Counted from the stretch's first letter, positions 24,701 through 34,772 are shown. The stretch: 64,000 nucleotides of DNA from Variovorax sp. PBL-E5 (GCF_901827185.1 NZ_LR594673.1:434001-498000), one strand, 5' to 3'. Notes: a model not told the origin generated them from the sequence alone. Translations and numbers: made by a program.

Positions 24701-25627
24701 ATGGAACTCCGCCAACTCCGTTATTTCGTGAAGGTCTGCGACCTGCGCAGCATGGGCCGCGCCGCCATTGAGCTCGGCGTGGTGACTTCGGCCTTGAGCC
24801 AGCAGATCAACCGCCTGGAGAGCGAACTCAGTACTCGACTGCTGCAGCGTGGCAGCACCGGCGTCAGCCCCACGGACGCGGGCGTGGCCTTCCTGCAGCA
24901 GGCCCAGCTCACGCTGCGCCATGCTGACGAGGCGGTGCGCGCGGCGCAGCAGGCGCGCTTGTCCGGCCATGTGAGCGTGGGCCTGGCGCCGACCACAGCC
25001 TCGGTGCTCGGCCTGCCGCTGATGCAGGCGATGCGTGCCCGTTACCCGGACGTACGGCTGCACTTGGTGGAGTCGCTGTCGGGCAACCTCGCCAGCATGC
25101 TGCAGGCACGCCAACTCGATCTTGCCGTGCTGTTCGAAGCCGCCACACCGCGCCGCTGGAGCATCGAGCCCTTGCTCGACGAAAAGCTGTTCCTCATCGC
25201 CGCCGCCACGCTGGCGCAGCGGCCTGCTGGCCTGCGTGTGCGTCTGTCCCAGCTCGCCGGCGTACCGTTGATCATGCCCAGCGCCGGCCATGGCTTGCGC
25301 GCCACCCTCACCGCCGCCTTTGCCCGCGCGCGCATCGTGCCCGACGTTGTGGCCGAGATCGACGGCCTGGCGCTGCTGATGGACGCCGTCCGCGCCGGCT
25401 TGGGCGCCACGATCCAACCTGGCGCCGCTGTCGCACGCCAGCCGGCGGACAATGTGCTTAGCAGCCAGATCACCGACGCCCATGTGGGCCGGCGCAACCT
25501 ATTGGTCAGCCTGTCGGACGACGAACTGTCGCCGGCCGCGCTGGCCACCCGGGTGGTGATGGCCGACACCGCGCGCACGCTGGTGCGCGAGGGCCGCTGG
25601 GCCGGCGCAAGTCTTCTCAAAAACTGA
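24701..25627 (+). CDS. tcuR: LysR family transcriptional regulator (TcuR-like)
   Basis: 308-aa LysR regulator starting MELRQLRYFVKVCDLRSMGRAA. The helix-turn-helix spans residues about 15-40 (GVVTSALSQQINRLE), and the effector domain starts near residue 90 (GHVSVGLAPTTASVLGLPLM). It is placed 76 bp before tcuA in the same direction. In Salmonella, TcuR is the LysR activator of tricarballylate genes, so the name rests on synteny, not on sequence identity. The upstream 80 bp include IS6 scrap, so its promoter may be partly IS-derived. Confidence 0.85.
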   Translation: MELRQLRYFVKVCDLRSMGRAAIELGVVTSALSQQINRLESELSTRLLQRGSTGVSPTDAGVAFLQQAQLTLRHADEAVRAAQQARLSGHVSVGLAPTTASVLGLPLMQAMRARYPDVRLHLVESLSGNLASMLQARQLDLAVLFEAATPRRWSIEPLLDEKLFLIAAATLAQRPAGLRVRLSQLAGVPLIMPSAGHGLRATLTAAFARARIVPDVVAEIDGLALLMDAVRAGLGATIQPGAAVARQPADNVLSSQITDAHVGRRNLLVSLSDDELSPAALATRVVMADTARTLVREGRWAGASLLKN

Positions 25628-25703
25628 ACACCTGTTGCCCGATTCGGCCTTTCGCCTGAGGGACCCCCGGCCTAAAGTCTTCTGACGCACAAGGAGACAA
25701 GAA

Positions 25704-27131
25704 GTGAGCGATGAACAAGCCGAGGCAAAGATCGACGTACTGGTCATAGGTGGCGGCAATGCCGCGCTTTGCGCCGCGCTGATGGCGCGCGAGGCCGGCG
25801 CCAGCGTGCTGCTGCTCGAAGCCGCGCCCAAGGCCTGGCGCGGCGGCAATTCACAGCACACCCGCAACCTGCGCTGCATGCACAACGCGCCGCAGGACGT
25901 GCTCGTCGAGACCTACCTAGAGGAAGAATACTGGCAGGACCTCCTCAAGGTGACCGGCGGCCTGACCGACGAACATTTGGCCCGGCTGGTGATCCGCGCC
26001 TCGTCAAACTGCCGTGACTGGATGCGCGGCCACGGTGTGCACTTCCAGCCGCCGCTCTCCGGCGCGCTGCATGTGGCCCGCACCAACGCCTTCTTCATGG
26101 GCGGCGGCAAGGCGCTGGTGAATGCCTATTACCGCAGCGCCGAACGCCTCGGCGTGCAGATTCGTTACGAGACGCCGGTGGCTTCGGTGGAACTCGACGG
26201 CGACCGCTTCAAAGTGGTTCGCACCGAGGCCGGCGAACGTATCACCGCCAAAAGCTGCGTGCTCGCGGCTGGCGGCTTCGAGTCAAACCGCGAATGGCTG
26301 CGCGAGGCCTGGGGCCAGAACGAGCGCGGCGAATGGCCGACCGACAACTTCCTGATCCGCGGCACACGTTTCAACCAGGGTGTGTTGCTGAAACAGATGA
26401 TTGATGCCGGTGCAGACGCTATTGGTGATCCGTCGCAGGGCCACATGGTGGCCATCGACGCCCGCGCCCCGCTCTACGACGGCGGCATCTGCACCCGCAT
26501 TGATTGCGTGTCGTTGGGCGTGGTGGTCAACCGCGAGGCCCACCGCTTTTACGACGAAGGCGAAGACTTCTGGCCCAAGCGCTACGCCATCTGGGGCCGG
26601 CTGGTGGCGCAGCAGCCGGGCCAGGTGGGTTACTCCATCATCGACCAGAAGGCCATGGGCCGCTTCATGCCGCCAGTGTTTCCCGGCACCATCGCAGATA
26701 CGCTGCCCGACCTGGCACGCCAGCTCGGACTGGACGAGGCGACTTTCCTGCGCACCATCGCCGACTACAACGCCGCCTGCCGCGTTGGCCGCTTCGACCA
26801 CACCGCGCTTGACGACTGCCACACCGAAGGCCTCTCACCGGCCAAGACCCACTGGGCCCGGCCCATCGACACCGCACCCTTCTACGCGTATCCGCTGCGG
26901 CCCGGCATCACCTTCACCTACCTCGGCCTGAAGGTGGACGAAACCACGGCCGTGCGCTTCGGCGGCCGGCCCAGCCCCAACCTCTTCGTGGCCGGCGAAA
27001 TGATGGCCGGCAACGTGCTCGGCAAGGGCTACGCCGCCGGCGTGGGCATGAGCATCGGCACCGCCTTTGGCCGCATCGCCGGCACCCAGGCCGCGGCCGC
27101 CGTCCTGAAGCAGAAACATGCAATCGCTTGA
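25704..27131 (+). CDS. tcuA: FAD-dependent tricarballylate dehydrogenase TcuA
   Basis: 475-aa flavoprotein of the fumarate reductase/succinate dehydrogenase flavoprotein family, oxidising tricarballylate to cis-aconitate in the cytoplasm. The FAD Rossmann motif [20 protein letters not shown] is at residues about 14-33, followed by the [14 protein letters not shown] segment typical of TcuA. The C-terminal FAD-binding [17 protein letters not shown] is near 430-446. It starts with GTG, 7 bases after AAGGAG. The coding end overlaps tcuB by 14 bp. A related 2-enoate reductase-like role cannot be excluded, but the tcuB partner supports the call. Confidence 0.9.
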   Translation: MSDEQAEAKIDVLVIGGGNAALCAALMAREAGASVLLLEAAPKAWRGGNSQHTRNLRCMHNAPQDVLVETYLEEEYWQDLLKVTGGLTDEHLARLVIRASSNCRDWMRGHGVHFQPPLSGALHVARTNAFFMGGGKALVNAYYRSAERLGVQIRYETPVASVELDGDRFKVVRTEAGERITAKSCVLAAGGFESNREWLREAWGQNERGEWPTDNFLIRGTRFNQGVLLKQMIDAGADAIGDPSQGHMVAIDARAPLYDGGICTRIDCVSLGVVVNREAHRFYDEGEDFWPKRYAIWGRLVAQQPGQVGYSIIDQKAMGRFMPPVFPGTIADTLPDLARQLGLDEATFLRTIADYNAACRVGRFDHTALDDCHTEGLSPAKTHWARPIDTAPFYAYPLRPGITFTYLGLKVDETTAVRFGGRPSPNLFVAGEMMAGNVLGKGYAAGVGMSIGTAFGRIAGTQAAAAVLKQKHAIA

Positions 27132-28302
27132 AGCCTTGGCACGCGAGGCCGTGTCACTCGCAGGTGGTCCGCGCCGCGTCATTCCCATTCCTTCGGCCGC
27201 TGAGACCGAGGTCGGCAGGCAGATGCAAATCTGCAATGCCTGCCGCTACTGCGAGGGCTTCTGCGCCGTGTTCCCGGCCATGACCCGCCGGCTCGAATTC
27301 GGCAAGGCCGACATCCACTTCCTGGCCAACCTCTGCCACAACTGCGGCGCCTGCCTGCATGCCTGCCAGTATGCGCCGCCGCATGAGTTTGCCGTTAACG
27401 TGCCTCAGGCTATGTCCGAGGTGCGCGGACAGACCTATGTGGACTACGCCTGGCCACCCGCACTCGGGGTGCTCTACCAGCGCAACGGGCTGACGCTGTC
27501 GCTAGCCCTCGCCGCGGCGCTGGCGTTGTTCTTGGCACTCGCCGCGCTGCTCAAAGGCAGCCTGTGGGGCGCGGCGCCAGGCGACAACTTCTACAGCGTA
27601 TTTCCTCACAACCTGCTGGTGAGTCTGTTCGCCCCCGTGTTCCTGTTCGCCACGCTGGCGTTGGCCATGGGCGTGCGGCGCTTCTGGCGCGAAATCACGC
27701 CCGCCACCAGCGGCGCGCCGCTGAATGCGTACGCCGCGGCCGAAGCCAGCGACGCTGTGCTGCGTCTCAGGTACCTCGACGGCGGCCATGGCGACGGCTG
27801 CCACAACGAAGACGATGCCTACACGCTGGCACGCAGGCGCTTCCACCATCTCACCTTCTATGGCTTCCTACTGTGTTTCGCCGCCACCAGCGTGGCTACG
27901 CTCTACCACTACGCCTTCGGCTGGGCCGCGCCCTACGCCCTGCCCAGCGTGCCCAAGCTGCTCGGCGTGGTCGGTGGCATCAGCCTGATGCTCGGCACCG
28001 CCGGCCTGTGGCGGCTGAACCGCAAGCGCCATCCGCTGCATGGGGACCCAGCCCAAAAGCCGATGGACCTCGGCTTCATCGCCCTGCTGTTCCTCACCAG
28101 CGCCAGCGGCCTGGCCCTGTGGCTCGGCCGCGGCACACCCGCCCTGACTCTACTGCTGTGCCTGCACCTGGGCGCGGTGATGGCCCTGTTTGTCACGATG
28201 CCCTACGGCAAGTTTGGCCATGGCATCTTCCGCAGCGCTGCGCTGCTGCGCCATGCCGTGGAGAAGCGCCAGCCCAACCCTATCGGCCTTGGTGCGGACT
28301 GA
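27118..28302 (+). CDS. tcuB: tricarballylate utilisation protein TcuB
   Basis: 394-aa membrane protein that re-oxidises TcuA flavin and passes electrons to the quinone pool. Two iron-sulfur motifs occur early: [11 protein letters not shown] near residue 39 and [11 protein letters not shown] near 75. About six hydrophobic membrane segments follow, from residue about 120, with histidines ([18 protein letters not shown]) that could bind heme. It overlaps tcuA by 14 bp, so the pair is translationally coupled. Length and architecture match TcuB/CitB-type proteins. Confidence 0.92.
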   Translation: MQSLEALAREAVSLAGGPRRVIPIPSAAETEVGRQMQICNACRYCEGFCAVFPAMTRRLEFGKADIHFLANLCHNCGACLHACQYAPPHEFAVNVPQAMSEVRGQTYVDYAWPPALGVLYQRNGLTLSLALAAALALFLALAALLKGSLWGAAPGDNFYSVFPHNLLVSLFAPVFLFATLALAMGVRRFWREITPATSGAPLNAYAAAEASDAVLRLRYLDGGHGDGCHNEDDAYTLARRRFHHLTFYGFLLCFAATSVATLYHYAFGWAAPYALPSVPKLLGVVGGISLMLGTAGLWRLNRKRHPLHGDPAQKPMDLGFIALLFLTSASGLALWLGRGTPALTLLLCLHLGAVMALFVTMPYGKFGHGIFRSAALLRHAVEKRQPNPIGLGAD

Positions 28303-28335
28303 ACCACCCAACACGACAACCCCAAGAAGACTGCG

Positions 28336-29313
28336 ATGAACAAACGACAACTTCTGCGCGCCATATCCCTGGCCGGCGCGGCTCTCTGCTTGGCCTGCCA
28401 CGCGCAGGCCCAGGATTTCCCGCCGAAGAAACCCGTCACCCTGGTGGTGGGCTTCGCCGCCGGTGGCGCAGCCGACGCGGCGGCACGACTGATCGCCCGG
28501 AAACTCGGCGAGGACATTGGCCAGACCGTGATCGTCGAAAACAAGGCCGGCGCCGGCGGCAACATCGCCCACCAGCAGGTGGCCAACGGGCCGGCCGACG
28601 GCTCGATGCTGTTGTTCGGCTCCATCGGCCCGCTGACCATCGCACCGCATGTGATGAAGGTCAGCTACGACCCGTTCAAGGACCTGGCCGCGATCTCGGG
28701 CGGGGTGAACTTCCCCAATGTGCTGGTGGTGCACAAAGGCCTGGGCGTGAAGACCCTGGCCGAGTTCGTGGCCCTGGCGAAGAAGAAACCGGGCAGCGTC
28801 GACTTCGCCTCCACCGGTGCCGGCTCGGCTTCGCACCTGGCCGGGGAGCTGTTTAACCAGCGCGCCGGCATCGACATGGTGCACGTGCCCTACAAGGGCG
28901 GCGCCCCGGCCCTGCAGGACTTGCTGGGCGAACGCATCGCCTCGTATTTCTCGGCGCCGCCCACGGCGCTGCCGCACATCGAAGCCGGCAAGTTGATCCC
29001 GCTGGCTACCACCGGCCTGACCCGCCCGGCCTACATGCCCAACATCCCGACGGTGGCCGAGTCTGGTTACCCGGGCTTCGAAGCCCTTAACTGGTACGCC
29101 TTCGTGGCATCCGGCAGGACGCCTGTGGCCATCCTGGAGCGCTGGAACCAAGCCATCGTCAGGGTGCTGGCCGATCCCGGCGTGAAGGAGGCTCTGAACA
29201 AGCACGGCCTGACGCCGCAGCCGACCACCCGCGCCGAGCTCACCGACTTCATGAAAAAGGAAGACGCTAAGTGGAGCGCAATCGTGCGCGACCGCAAGAT
29301 CACCGCCAACTGA
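28336..29313 (+). CDS. Bug family substrate-binding protein, tcu-associated
   Basis: 325-aa periplasmic receptor with signal peptide ending near residue 26 (ACHAQAQ). The opener is VTLVVGFAAGGAADAAARLI, with an AAGGAAD turn instead of PPGG. VPYKGGAPALQDLLGERIA follows. It lies 33 bp after tcuB. Salmonella has the MFS permease TcuC in this operon; here a Bug receptor takes its place, so uptake probably uses a TctAB permease coded elsewhere. The likely ligand is a tricarboxylate such as tricarballylate or aconitate, by context. Confidence 0.9.
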   Translation: MNKRQLLRAISLAGAALCLACHAQAQDFPPKKPVTLVVGFAAGGAADAAARLIARKLGEDIGQTVIVENKAGAGGNIAHQQVANGPADGSMLLFGSIGPLTIAPHVMKVSYDPFKDLAAISGGVNFPNVLVVHKGLGVKTLAEFVALAKKKPGSVDFASTGAGSASHLAGELFNQRAGIDMVHVPYKGGAPALQDLLGERIASYFSAPPTALPHIEAGKLIPLATTGLTRPAYMPNIPTVAESGYPGFEALNWYAFVASGRTPVAILERWNQAIVRVLADPGVKEALNKHGLTPQPTTRAELTDFMKKEDAKWSAIVRDRKITAN

Positions 29314-29548
<235 letters not shown>

Positions 29549-29557
29549 TCGCCAGCG

Positions 29558-30271
29558 CTACCCCAAATACGCCTCCATCACCTCCGGTGAATTCCGCAGT
29601 TCGCTCGGCTTGCCTTGCAGCACGATCCGACCGCGCTTCAGGAAGTAGGCGTACTGCACCACCGACATCGCCACGGCCGCGTTCTGCTCGACCAGGAGCA
29701 CCGTTTGGCCTTGGGCATGCAGGGCGACGATGGCTTCGAAGACGAGATCGACGATGGCCGGTGCCAGACCCATCGACGGCTCATCCAGCACGAGCACGTC
29801 GGGCCCGCTCATCATCGCGCGGCCGATGGCGAGCATCTGCTGTTCGCCACCGCTCATCAGGCCCGCCGTCTGCGTGCGGCGTTCCTTCAGACGCGGGAAG
29901 AGCTGGTAGACGCGGTCGAGATGTTTCGCGATGTGGTGGCGGCCCGCGTAGACCGACAGACGCAGGTTCTCCTCCACCGTCAGCGGCGCCGCAACCATCC
30001 GCCCTTCCGGTACGAAGGCCATGCCGAGGCGCACTACGCGGTGCAGGGACAACCGCGACAGCTCGACGTCGCGCAGCTTGACCGAGCCCTTGATCGGGCG
30101 GTGCAGCCCCATGATGCTGCGCAGAGTAGTGGACTTGCCTGCGCCGTTGGCGCCGAGCAGGGCCGCGAAGCCGCCGACCGGAACTTCCAGGCTGACGTCT
30201 TCGACCGCTCTGATCGCCCCGTAGCTAGCCGAGAGTCCCGAGACCGTCAGCATCGATTCGTTGCTTGCCAA
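29558..30271 (-). CDS. livF: branched-chain amino acid-type ABC transporter ATPase LivF
   Basis: 237-aa ATPase. Walker A GANGAGKST is at residues about 39-47, the signature LMSGGEQQML near 138, and Walker B with VLVLDEPSMGLAP near 159. Its length and lack of an extra domain fit LivF. The start at 30271 overlaps the end of livG by 47 bp; an internal ATG at 30253 would shorten the overlap. It is last gene of the NIPSNAP-receptor-livHMGF operon. In catabolic clusters such Liv systems often import aromatic or alicyclic acids rather than leucine. Confidence 0.93.
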   Translation of the reverse strand: MASNESMLTVSGLSASYGAIRAVEDVSLEVPVGGFAALLGANGAGKSTTLRSIMGLHRPIKGSVKLRDVELSRLSLHRVVRLGMAFVPEGRMVAAPLTVEENLRLSVYAGRHHIAKHLDRVYQLFPRLKERRTQTAGLMSGGEQQMLAIGRAMMSGPDVLVLDEPSMGLAPAIVDLVFEAIVALHAQGQTVLLVEQNAAVAMSVVQYAYFLKRGRIVLQGKPSELRNSPEVMEAYLG

Positions 30272-31019
30272 AATAAGCTTCCTGTACCTTGGAATCCCTG
30301 ATGCAATCGACCGGCTTGCCCACGGCGATCCGGCGACCGAAGTTCACCACCACGACCGAATCGCAGAAGTCGACCACCAGCTTCATGTTGTGCTCAACCA
30401 TCAGGATGCTGAGCCCTTCGTCGCGCAGGCGATGGGTCAGCTGCCCGATCTCGTTGGACTCCTGCGGATTCATGCCGGCCGTCGGCTCGTCGAGCAGCAG
30501 CAGCACCGGGTCGGCGCCCAGCGCGCGCGCGATCTCGACGCGCCGCTGCTCGCCGTACGAGAGCGTCTCGGCCAGCGTGTCGGCCGCATGCGCCATGCCC
30601 ACGCGTTGGAGCAGATGCATGGCCTTGTCTCGCAGTGCGCGCATGCGTCGCCGCGCGGCCGGCGTGTGCAGGAAGCTCGCGATGAAGGATGTGTCCCGCT
30701 TCAGGAAAGAGCCCGCGATCACCTGTTCGAGCGCCGTCAGCCCCGAGATCAACCGCACGTTCTGATAGGTTCGCGCCAGGCCCAGCGCGCCGATATCGTG
30801 CGGCTTCGCGCGGCTGACTTCGGTGCCCTCGAGACGGATGCTTCCGCTGTCGCACTTCAGCAGACCGCTGATGAGATTGATCACCGTCGTCTTGCCGGCG
30901 CCATTCGGGCCCATCAGTCCCGTGACCTTGCCGCGCCCCGCGGCGAACGAGAGCTCGCTCACCGCCGCGATGCCGCCGAAGGACTTGCTCGCCCGGTCGA
31001 GCTCGAGGATGGCGCTCAC
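30225..31019 (-). CDS. livG: branched-chain amino acid-type ABC transporter ATPase LivG
   Basis: 264-aa ATPase with Walker A GPNGAGKTT near residues 38-46, a signature variant LSYGEQRRVEIA, Walker B LLLLDEPTAGMNP, and the LivG-specific C-terminal VQEAYFG. The GTG start at 31019 overlaps the livM stop (GTGA). The longer upstream frame runs through livM and is not used. Confidence 0.93.
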   Translation of the reverse strand: MSAILELDRASKSFGGIAAVSELSFAAGRGKVTGLMGPNGAGKTTVINLISGLLKCDSGSIRLEGTEVSRAKPHDIGALGLARTYQNVRLISGLTALEQVIAGSFLKRDTSFIASFLHTPAARRRMRALRDKAMHLLQRVGMAHAADTLAETLSYGEQRRVEIARALGADPVLLLLDEPTAGMNPQESNEIGQLTHRLRDEGLSILMVEHNMKLVVDFCDSVVVVNFGRRIAVGKPVDCIRDSKVQEAYFGKQRIDADGLGTLG

Positions 31020-31876
31020 GATGCCCGGCCCTTGGCAGATCGCCGCATTCGCATCGCCCGCGGGTCGATCAGGCCGCGCGGCAGGAATACCATGATCAGC
31101 AACAGGAAGACGCCGTTGGCCACATCCTGAAGGCTCGGCACGATGAATTGCATGACGCTGGGCAGCACCGTGTAGACCGCCGCGCCCAACACCGGGCCGA
31201 GCCAGTGGTAGGAGCCGCCAAGGACGGTCGCCGCGATCATCGTGAACGCGATGCCCAGGAAGAAGGTGTCCGGCGAGATGTACTGCAGCAGCATCGCCAT
31301 CGCCGCACCTCCGACGCCGCCGACGATGCCGCTGATGCCGAAGGCGATGAATTGCACTTTGCGCAAGTCCACGCCCATGCAGGCGGCCACCGAAGGGTCC
31401 TCGCGCAGCACGCGCGAGGCGATGCCGAACCAGGAGTGATACAGCGCATAGAAAGCCAGCACGGTGAGCACCAGGATGCCTGTGAGCCAATCCAGCGGCA
31501 GCGCCATCGGAATGCTGAGGCCGTTGACCCCACCGGTCAGCGTCGTCGCATTCAGCACGACCACGCGCGTGATCAGCACCAGTGCCAGGCTGGCGAGCGC
31601 CATCCAGTGGCTGTTGAGCCGCAGGAACACGGCCGCGACCAGCAGCGAAATGATCAGCCCCGCCAGTCCCGAGACGATGAAGACGACGGCGAGCGGCAGG
31701 CCCTTGATGACCATCTGCGCGCCGACGAAGCCGCCCATCGCGCCGAACACCACGGTGCTGAAGCTGAGGAATCCCGCGGACAGGACCACGTAGGTGCTGA
31801 GCGCGAACATCGCGTTCACCATGGCGAAGGCCACAGTGCTGCGATGCGCGGCCCAGAGATCGCTCAGGTTGTCCAT
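31016..31876 (-). CDS. livM: branched-chain amino acid-type ABC permease LivM
   Basis: 286-aa inner-membrane permease with about eight hydrophobic helices. It starts MDNLSDLWAAHRSTVAFAMVNA and includes the LivM cytoplasmic loop (FGIASRVLREDPSVAACMGVD), whose conserved RED...A..MG region contacts the ATPase. It lies 4 bp after livH and overlaps livG by 4 bp. It pairs with LivH to form the translocation channel. Confidence 0.92.
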   Translation of the reverse strand: MDNLSDLWAAHRSTVAFAMVNAMFALSTYVVLSAGFLSFSTVVFGAMGGFVGAQMVIKGLPLAVVFIVSGLAGLIISLLVAAVFLRLNSHWMALASLALVLITRVVVLNATTLTGGVNGLSIPMALPLDWLTGILVLTVLAFYALYHSWFGIASRVLREDPSVAACMGVDLRKVQFIAFGISGIVGGVGGAAMAMLLQYISPDTFFLGIAFTMIAATVLGGSYHWLGPVLGAAVYTVLPSVMQFIVPSLQDVANGVFLLLIMVFLPRGLIDPRAMRMRRSAKGRAS

Positions 31877-31880
31877 TCGA

Positions 31881-32768
31881 TCAGGCCCTCACGAAGCTGC
31901 CCTTGCCGAACAGCCCTTGTGGCTTGACCAGCAGGAAGATCAGAAGAAGCGAATAGGTGAAGGCATCGCGGTAGCTGGCCGAGAAGTACTGGCCGACGAA
32001 CACTTCGAGGATGCCCAGGACCACGCCGGCGATCGCCGTGCCGCGCACATCGGAATAGCCTCCGACCACGACGGCCGCGAACCCCTTGAGCATCAGCCCC
32101 TGCCCGAGCGTGAACGACACGTTGGCCGTGAGCACGCCGCCCAGGATGCCCGCCGTGCCCGAGATGGCGCCCGAGAGCGCAGCCGTCAGCACGATCACGT
32201 AGCGGCTGTTGACGCCGCTCAGTGCGGCCGAAACCGGGTTCCAGCCGACGGCGCGGATGGCCGAGCCGACCGCCGAGCGCGTCATGAGCAGATGCGTGCC
32301 GACGGCCACCACCACCAGCGCCAGGATTGCGATGAGCTGCATCGCCGGCAGGGGCACCGGCTGGGTCAGCAGCATCTGGCCAGGGTAGCTCTGAGGCGGG
32401 AAGCTCAGGCTCTGTTGTCCGGTGGCGAAGCCGGCCAAGCTGTCGAGGATCATCCAGAACGCGATGCTCGTGATCAATGCGCCCAACATGTCGGCGCCGC
32501 GTGCGCGCAGCGGCTGGAAGCCCATCTGGTCCACGATCACCGCCACCGCAGCGGCGCCGCCCATGCCCGCGAGCATGATGAGCGGAAAGGGCAGACCCGC
32601 GCGCTCGGCCGCGATCAGCCCCGCGATCGCGGCCCAGCTCGCGTAGCAGCCCTGCGCTGCATTCAGGATGCCGAGCGTGGCGAACACGAGCCCGAAGCCG
32701 ATGCCGAAAAGGCCGTACAGCGAACCCAGTGCGAGGCCGTTGAGGAGCTGAGAAGCAAAGAGCTCCAT
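31881..32768 (-). CDS. livH: branched-chain amino acid-type ABC permease LivH
   Basis: 295-aa inner-membrane permease. The N-terminal QLLNGLALGSLYGLFGIGFG is the classic LivH opening, and the coupling-loop region (TRSAVGSAIRAVGWNPVSAALSGV) is near residues 165-188. About eight membrane helices. It lies 3 bp after the receptor gene. Confidence 0.93.
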   Translation of the reverse strand: MELFASQLLNGLALGSLYGLFGIGFGLVFATLGILNAAQGCYASWAAIAGLIAAERAGLPFPLIMLAGMGGAAAVAVIVDQMGFQPLRARGADMLGALITSIAFWMILDSLAGFATGQQSLSFPPQSYPGQMLLTQPVPLPAMQLIAILALVVVAVGTHLLMTRSAVGSAIRAVGWNPVSAALSGVNSRYVIVLTAALSGAISGTAGILGGVLTANVSFTLGQGLMLKGFAAVVVGGYSDVRGTAIAGVVLGILEVFVGQYFSASYRDAFTYSLLLIFLLVKPQGLFGKGSFVRA

Positions 32769-32771
32769 CGA

Positions 32772-33917
32772 TCAGGGCTTCCAGCGCACGATCTTGCCTT
32801 CGGGCGACCAGGCGAGAAAGAGGTTCTGCTTGGTCTGGACCTGGCCATTGACCAGGTTCACGCCGCCGTAGACGTCGTCGCGGATCGTCGGCAGCTTGGC
32901 CATGGCTTCGGCGAGCTGCTCGCGCGTCGGCTTGCCGGAGAGTGTCTGCATGCCTTGCGCGATCAGCTGCATCGCGGTGAAGCCCTGCGCGGCGTACACG
33001 TCGGGATCGGCCCCGAATTTCTTGTTGTAGCTGGAGACGAAGGCCTTGCCGGCATCGCTGTCCGCCACGTCGGACGCGAACCCGACCGAGAAGGGGACGC
33101 CCGCGAGGGCCGGACCGACCTTCTTGAACACCGCGGCCGGCGAGACCGCTTCATTGGTGGCCATGCGCCCGGCCCAGCCGCGTGCGCGCACCGCAGCGAT
33201 GAAGCTCGAGGCCGGAATCTGCGTCACGTAGACCATGATCAAGTCAGGCTTGTACGAGATCACCTCGGTGGCCTGCGCGGTGAAGTCGGTGTCCGCGCCG
33301 AGCGCGGTGACGACGCCGACGGTCTTCGCGCCGGAGGCTTCGAAGATTTCCCGGCTGGCCTTGTAGCGGGCCTGGAATGCATCGTTGTCGGACAGAACGA
33401 AGTAGGCCACGGTCTTCGGCTTCAGGACCTCGACCAGGTGTTTCGACAACGCGATCTCCTGCAGCCCCGGCAGGCCCGTGACGTTGTAGGCCCAGGGCAG
33501 CGACGGCAAGTTCGGCATCGTCGCGCCGTAGAAGACCAGCGGCACCTTGTTGGGCACGGCGATGGCCTTCAGTGCACCAGCGATGTTCGAGAAAATGCAG
33601 CAGCTCGTGGCGATCACGCTGCGGTCCGCGATGAGCTGGTTGTAGCCCTGGATGCTCTTGGCTACGTCGCTGCCGCCTTCGCGCTCGACGATCTCGAGCT
33701 TCGCGCCTTGGCCCATGCTGCCGGAGGCATTGATCTGTTCGACGGCCAGTTGCGCGCCTTGCGCATAGGAGATGCCGGCGAAGGCCACCACGCCGGTGCG
33801 GTCGGCAACGAAGCCGATCTTGTAAGTGCCCGGATCGACCGCCCAGGCGCTCGTGATCGCGCCGAGCGTGGGCAGCAGTGTCGCCGTGATGCGAAGGAGT
33901 TTCTTCAAGCTCATCAT
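32772..33917 (-). CDS. ABC transporter substrate-binding protein, LivK/Peripla_BP_6 type
   Basis: 381-aa periplasmic binding protein. A signal peptide (LRITATLLPTLGAITSAWA, cleavage near residue 26) precedes YKIGFVADRTGVVAFAG. GAKLEIVEREGGSDVAKSIQGYNQLI is the family's first-lobe signature. The start could be either of two adjacent Met codons. It is second in the operon after the NIPSNAP gene and is the specificity determinant of the Liv system. Ligand unknown; the operon context suggests a carboxylate used by the divergent acyl-CoA genes. Confidence 0.92.
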   Translation of the reverse strand: MMSLKKLLRITATLLPTLGAITSAWAVDPGTYKIGFVADRTGVVAFAGISYAQGAQLAVEQINASGSMGQGAKLEIVEREGGSDVAKSIQGYNQLIADRSVIATSCCIFSNIAGALKAIAVPNKVPLVFYGATMPNLPSLPWAYNVTGLPGLQEIALSKHLVEVLKPKTVAYFVLSDNDAFQARYKASREIFEASGAKTVGVVTALGADTDFTAQATEVISYKPDLIMVYVTQIPASSFIAAVRARGWAGRMATNEAVSPAAVFKKVGPALAGVPFSVGFASDVADSDAGKAFVSSYNKKFGADPDVYAAQGFTAMQLIAQGMQTLSGKPTREQLAEAMAKLPTIRDDVYGGVNLVNGQVQTKQNLFLAWSPEGKIVRWKP

Positions 33918-33969
33918 CTGTGATGTCTCCGTTGGGTTCGATGGAGGGGATGCGGGACTGAGGCCAGTC

Positions 33970-34605
33970 CTACTGCATGGGTGAAAAGAGCGTGGGCTTC
34001 AGGAGAATCGATTCGACTTCAACGAGCTTCGATTCCTGCGCTTGCTCGGAAGAGCCTTCGGCCCGAGGCAATTGATGCGCGGCGCGGTCGCGCAGCCAGT
34101 CGTCGCAGGACGAGAAGCTGAGCAGTTGCACGACCTCGTTCGGCTGCGGGGAAATGCCGGTCCACAGGCCAACGGTCCGCGACGATGAAGCCGTGTCAGC
34201 CTCTTCGCGCGACAGGGCTTCGTCGAGCCAGGGCTTCGCGTGGCCGGGACGGGCCCGGTGCAGGCGCAGCTCGAACAGACCGCCCGTCTCGGGTGCGCTC
34301 ATCGGGCGCACCGGACCCAGGAGCCGGATGTCCTGACGCTGGAGAAGCGGAAGCACGGCGCCGCCGTATTCCTTCGTCCACCGATCGTTCTGCATCAGGA
34401 TAGCGCGAAGCCGCGTGCGCTCGTCGAGGCTGTCGTAGCTCCACAGATGCCAGACCTGATCGAGCCGGCCGGTCTGGGCGATCCAGTAGCCGCAGCAGAT
34501 GCCGAAATCGTTGCCCCGCACCGGGCGGCCGAGTACCTGCGCGAGATGCAGATAGGTCGGGAGCGCACCCGGATGGAAGGAATACGTCCGCATCTCAAAC
34601 ACCAT
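33970..34605 (-). CDS. NIPSNAP family protein
   Basis: 211-aa protein with two dimeric alpha-beta barrel (NIPSNAP) repeats: EMRTYSFHPGALPTYL at residues 4-19 and a second FELRLHRARPGHAKPWLDEAL near 111-131. Bacterial NIPSNAP proteins occur often in catabolic operons, but their role is not established. It is first gene of the leftward transporter operon, 52 bp before the receptor, and divergent from the SDR-GntR operon across the shared operator region. Confidence 0.85.
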   Translation of the reverse strand: MVFEMRTYSFHPGALPTYLHLAQVLGRPVRGNDFGICCGYWIAQTGRLDQVWHLWSYDSLDERTRLRAILMQNDRWTKEYGGAVLPLLQRQDIRLLGPVRPMSAPETGGLFELRLHRARPGHAKPWLDEALSREEADTASSSRTVGLWTGISPQPNEVVQLLSFSSCDDWLRDRAAHQLPRAEGSSEQAQESKLVEVESILLKPTLFSPMQ

Positions 34606-34665
34606 GTTTCATCACTCCGGAAGCGCCTGGGCCCACGAGCGGCGCTCGCGTAGCTGCGGTCAATT

Positions 34666-34772
34666 TTGTATCCAATTACGGATGGCCAGATCCAGGGTTT
34701 CCCCTGTATCTCCTATGAACTTTATATTTTTGGCAATTTATCTTGGATCCATTTATTGACATTGCATCCAAT
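34666..34772. promoter_or_regulatory. divergent promoter with three GntR-type operator-like repeats
   Basis: The 250-bp gap 34606-34855 is distinctly AT-richer than its surroundings. It holds TTGTATCCAAT (34666-34676), TTGGATCCATT (34743-34753) and TTGCATCCAAT (34762-34772), consensus TTGNATCCAAT, whose core TTGNATNCAA is palindromic like known operators of GntR/FCD regulators. A TTGACA -35-like box (34756-34761) touches the third repeat. The GntR/FCD gene at 35632 is the obvious candidate to bind here and control both arms. Confidence 0.6.

Noticed and set aside
30225-31490. Long frame fusing livG with upstream sequence
   Set aside because: The upstream part is livM read in another frame; the livG GTG overlaps the livM stop as expected for coupling.
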